A DNA stretch of 7,245 nt, from NCBI GenBank assembly GCA_947468985.1, contig CANINJ010000093.1, forward strand, positions 1 through 7,245, given 5' to 3'. This document shows positions 6,530 through 7,245 of the stretch, in pieces. The stretch comes from Bacteroidota bacterium. Its GTDB lineage: Bacteria; Bacteroidota; Bacteroidia; Flavobacteriales; Flavobacteriaceae. The notes beneath the pieces were generated by a model. That model saw only the letters and a program-made list of their open reading frames with translations, was not told the origin of the DNA and ran no database searches. Numbering within the stretch: position 1 is the first letter of the stretch; every line of letters starts with the position of its first letter. Made by a program: the position numbers and the translations under genes.

Positions 6530-6548
6530 CAGCATCTAATTATAAATT

Positions 6549-7245
6549 ATGCTTTTAGCGGTTGATGTTGGGAATACTAAAATTAAAGTAGCTGTCTTTG
6601 AGGGAACTAACCTTGTAGAACGGTTTGATTTTTATAGTTCAGACCTTCAAAAACAGGTTGAATTTACTATAAATAAATATCAAAACATAACCGATTTAGT
6701 TGTTGCAAGTGTTGGAAACATCCAAAAAGAAGCGTTTTTAGCATTTGAAAAACAGTTGAATGTTCATTTTATTACGCACAATTCTATTTTTCCTTTCCAT
6801 AATAAATATGAAACACCACATTCTTTAGGAATGGATAGAATGGTTCTTGCTAGTGGTGCGGTTTTTAATTTTCCAAAGCAAAACCGATTGGTTATTGATG
6901 CTGGAACGTGCATTACGTATGATTTTATTGACGAAAACGACAATTATCTTGGCGGTGCAATTTCGCCAGGAATTCGGTTGAGGTACGAATCGTTGCATCA
7001 TTTTACTGCAAAATTACCATTATTGACTTTGGATTTATTTAAAAAAAATTTAAATGCTGTTGACGAGCACGATTTTATTGGAAATTCAACTTCAAGTGCG
7101 ATACATTCGGGAGTTCTAAATGGCGTTCAAAATGAAATTGAAGGTTTTATTGCTCAATATCAGCGTGAATATCCTAAATTTATAATAATTTTAACGGGTG
7201 GAGACACAGAATTTTTGGCTAAACGATTAAAAAATACCATATTTG
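6549..7245 (+). CDS. coaX: Type III pantothenate kinase (CoaX), 3' end outside window
   Basis: CoaX phosphorylates pantothenate with ATP in the cytoplasm, the first step of coenzyme A synthesis, and is the type found in bacteria lacking the CoaA form. The first 232 residues are present and open to the window edge; the family is about 240-260 residues, so only a short tail is missing. Visible motifs are the phosphate-binding DVGNTKIKVAVF (6-17), LGMDRMVLASGA (93-104; Asp96 matches the proposed catalytic base of this family), VIDAGTCITYDFI (115-127), GGAISPGIRLR (135-145) followed by HFTAKLP (151-157), and LTGGDTEFL (215-223). These make the assignment firm despite the truncation. There is no signal peptide. 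The ATG at 6549 starts directly at the conserved first beta strand, fixing the start, and is preceded by AT-rich sequence without a Shine-Dalgarno motif. It is divergent from tRNA-Phe and functionally unrelated to the upstream glycosidases. Confidence 0.95.
   Translation, partial: MLLAVDVGNTKIKVAVFEGTNLVERFDFYSSDLQKQVEFTINKYQNITDLVVASVGNIQKEAFLAFEKQLNVHFITHNSIFPFHNKYETPHSLGMDRMVLASGAVFNFPKQNRLVIDAGTCITYDFIDENDNYLGGAISPGIRLRYESLHHFTAKLPLLTLDLFKKNLNAVDEHDFIGNSTSSAIHSGVLNGVQNEIEGFIAQYQREYPKFIIILTGGDTEFLAKRLKNTIF

Noticed and set aside
6520..6530. GTACCTTAGC resembling the tRNA-Phe 5' end, possible tRNA fragment or attachment site
   Set aside because: The match is only ten bases, ends immediately after GC, and is better explained as the coaX -7 element; no integrase or longer duplicated tRNA end is present.
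6017..6548. A CRISPR array or small protein gene in the gap
   Set aside because: There are no regularly spaced direct repeats, and I see no reading frame with a credible start and coding character; the structure here is of palindrome and RNA-hairpin type.

Overview
The window reads as chromosomal DNA of a member of the Bacteroidota, most likely Flavobacteriaceae and close to Flavobacterium. The evidence is low G+C content, AT-rich start contexts with no Shine-Dalgarno motif at any of the four gene starts, a promoter of the Bacteroidota type (TTTG, 19 bases, TATATTTG), secreted enzymes whose signal peptides end in FSQ-like sites, and intergenic palindromes of a kind I associate with flavobacterial genomes. 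No tool was run, so the taxon is an inference.

Positions 18-6016 hold three tightly packed plus-strand genes for exported carbohydrate-active enzymes: a GH3 beta-glucosidase of the BglX type, a sialate O-acetylesterase-family (SGNH) carbohydrate esterase with an inserted jelly-roll domain, and a GH2 enzyme that keeps the N-x-K-G signature of beta-glucuronidases. Gaps are 0 bases (TAAATG) and 5 bases, so they look like one operon. This is probably the tail of a polysaccharide utilization locus (PUL). No SusC/SusD pair, sulfatase or regulator is inside the window, and the operon probably starts upstream of base 1. Together the enzymes suggest stepwise removal of acetyl, beta-glucuronosyl and beta-glucosyl (or beta-xylosyl) groups from oligosaccharides of an acetylated, uronic-acid-containing glycan in the periplasm. 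The actual substrate cannot be read from the sequence.

Positions 6017-6548 are non-protein-coding but full of structure: a possible operon terminator, two diverged inverted copies of a flavobacterial-style palindromic repeat, and a roughly 140-base G+C-richer block with nested complementary segments that looks like a structured RNA or a structured repeat. These are followed by a hairpin terminator, a minus-strand tRNA-Phe(GAA) and its promoter. The tRNA promoter lies back to back with a weaker promoter for coaX.

Positions 6549-7245 hold the first 232 codons of coaX, type III pantothenate kinase (first step of coenzyme A synthesis), cut by the window edge. The window therefore joins an accessory sugar-degradation operon to housekeeping genes. 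I see no clear new protein system. The least explained element is the structured intergenic block at about 6181-6323.
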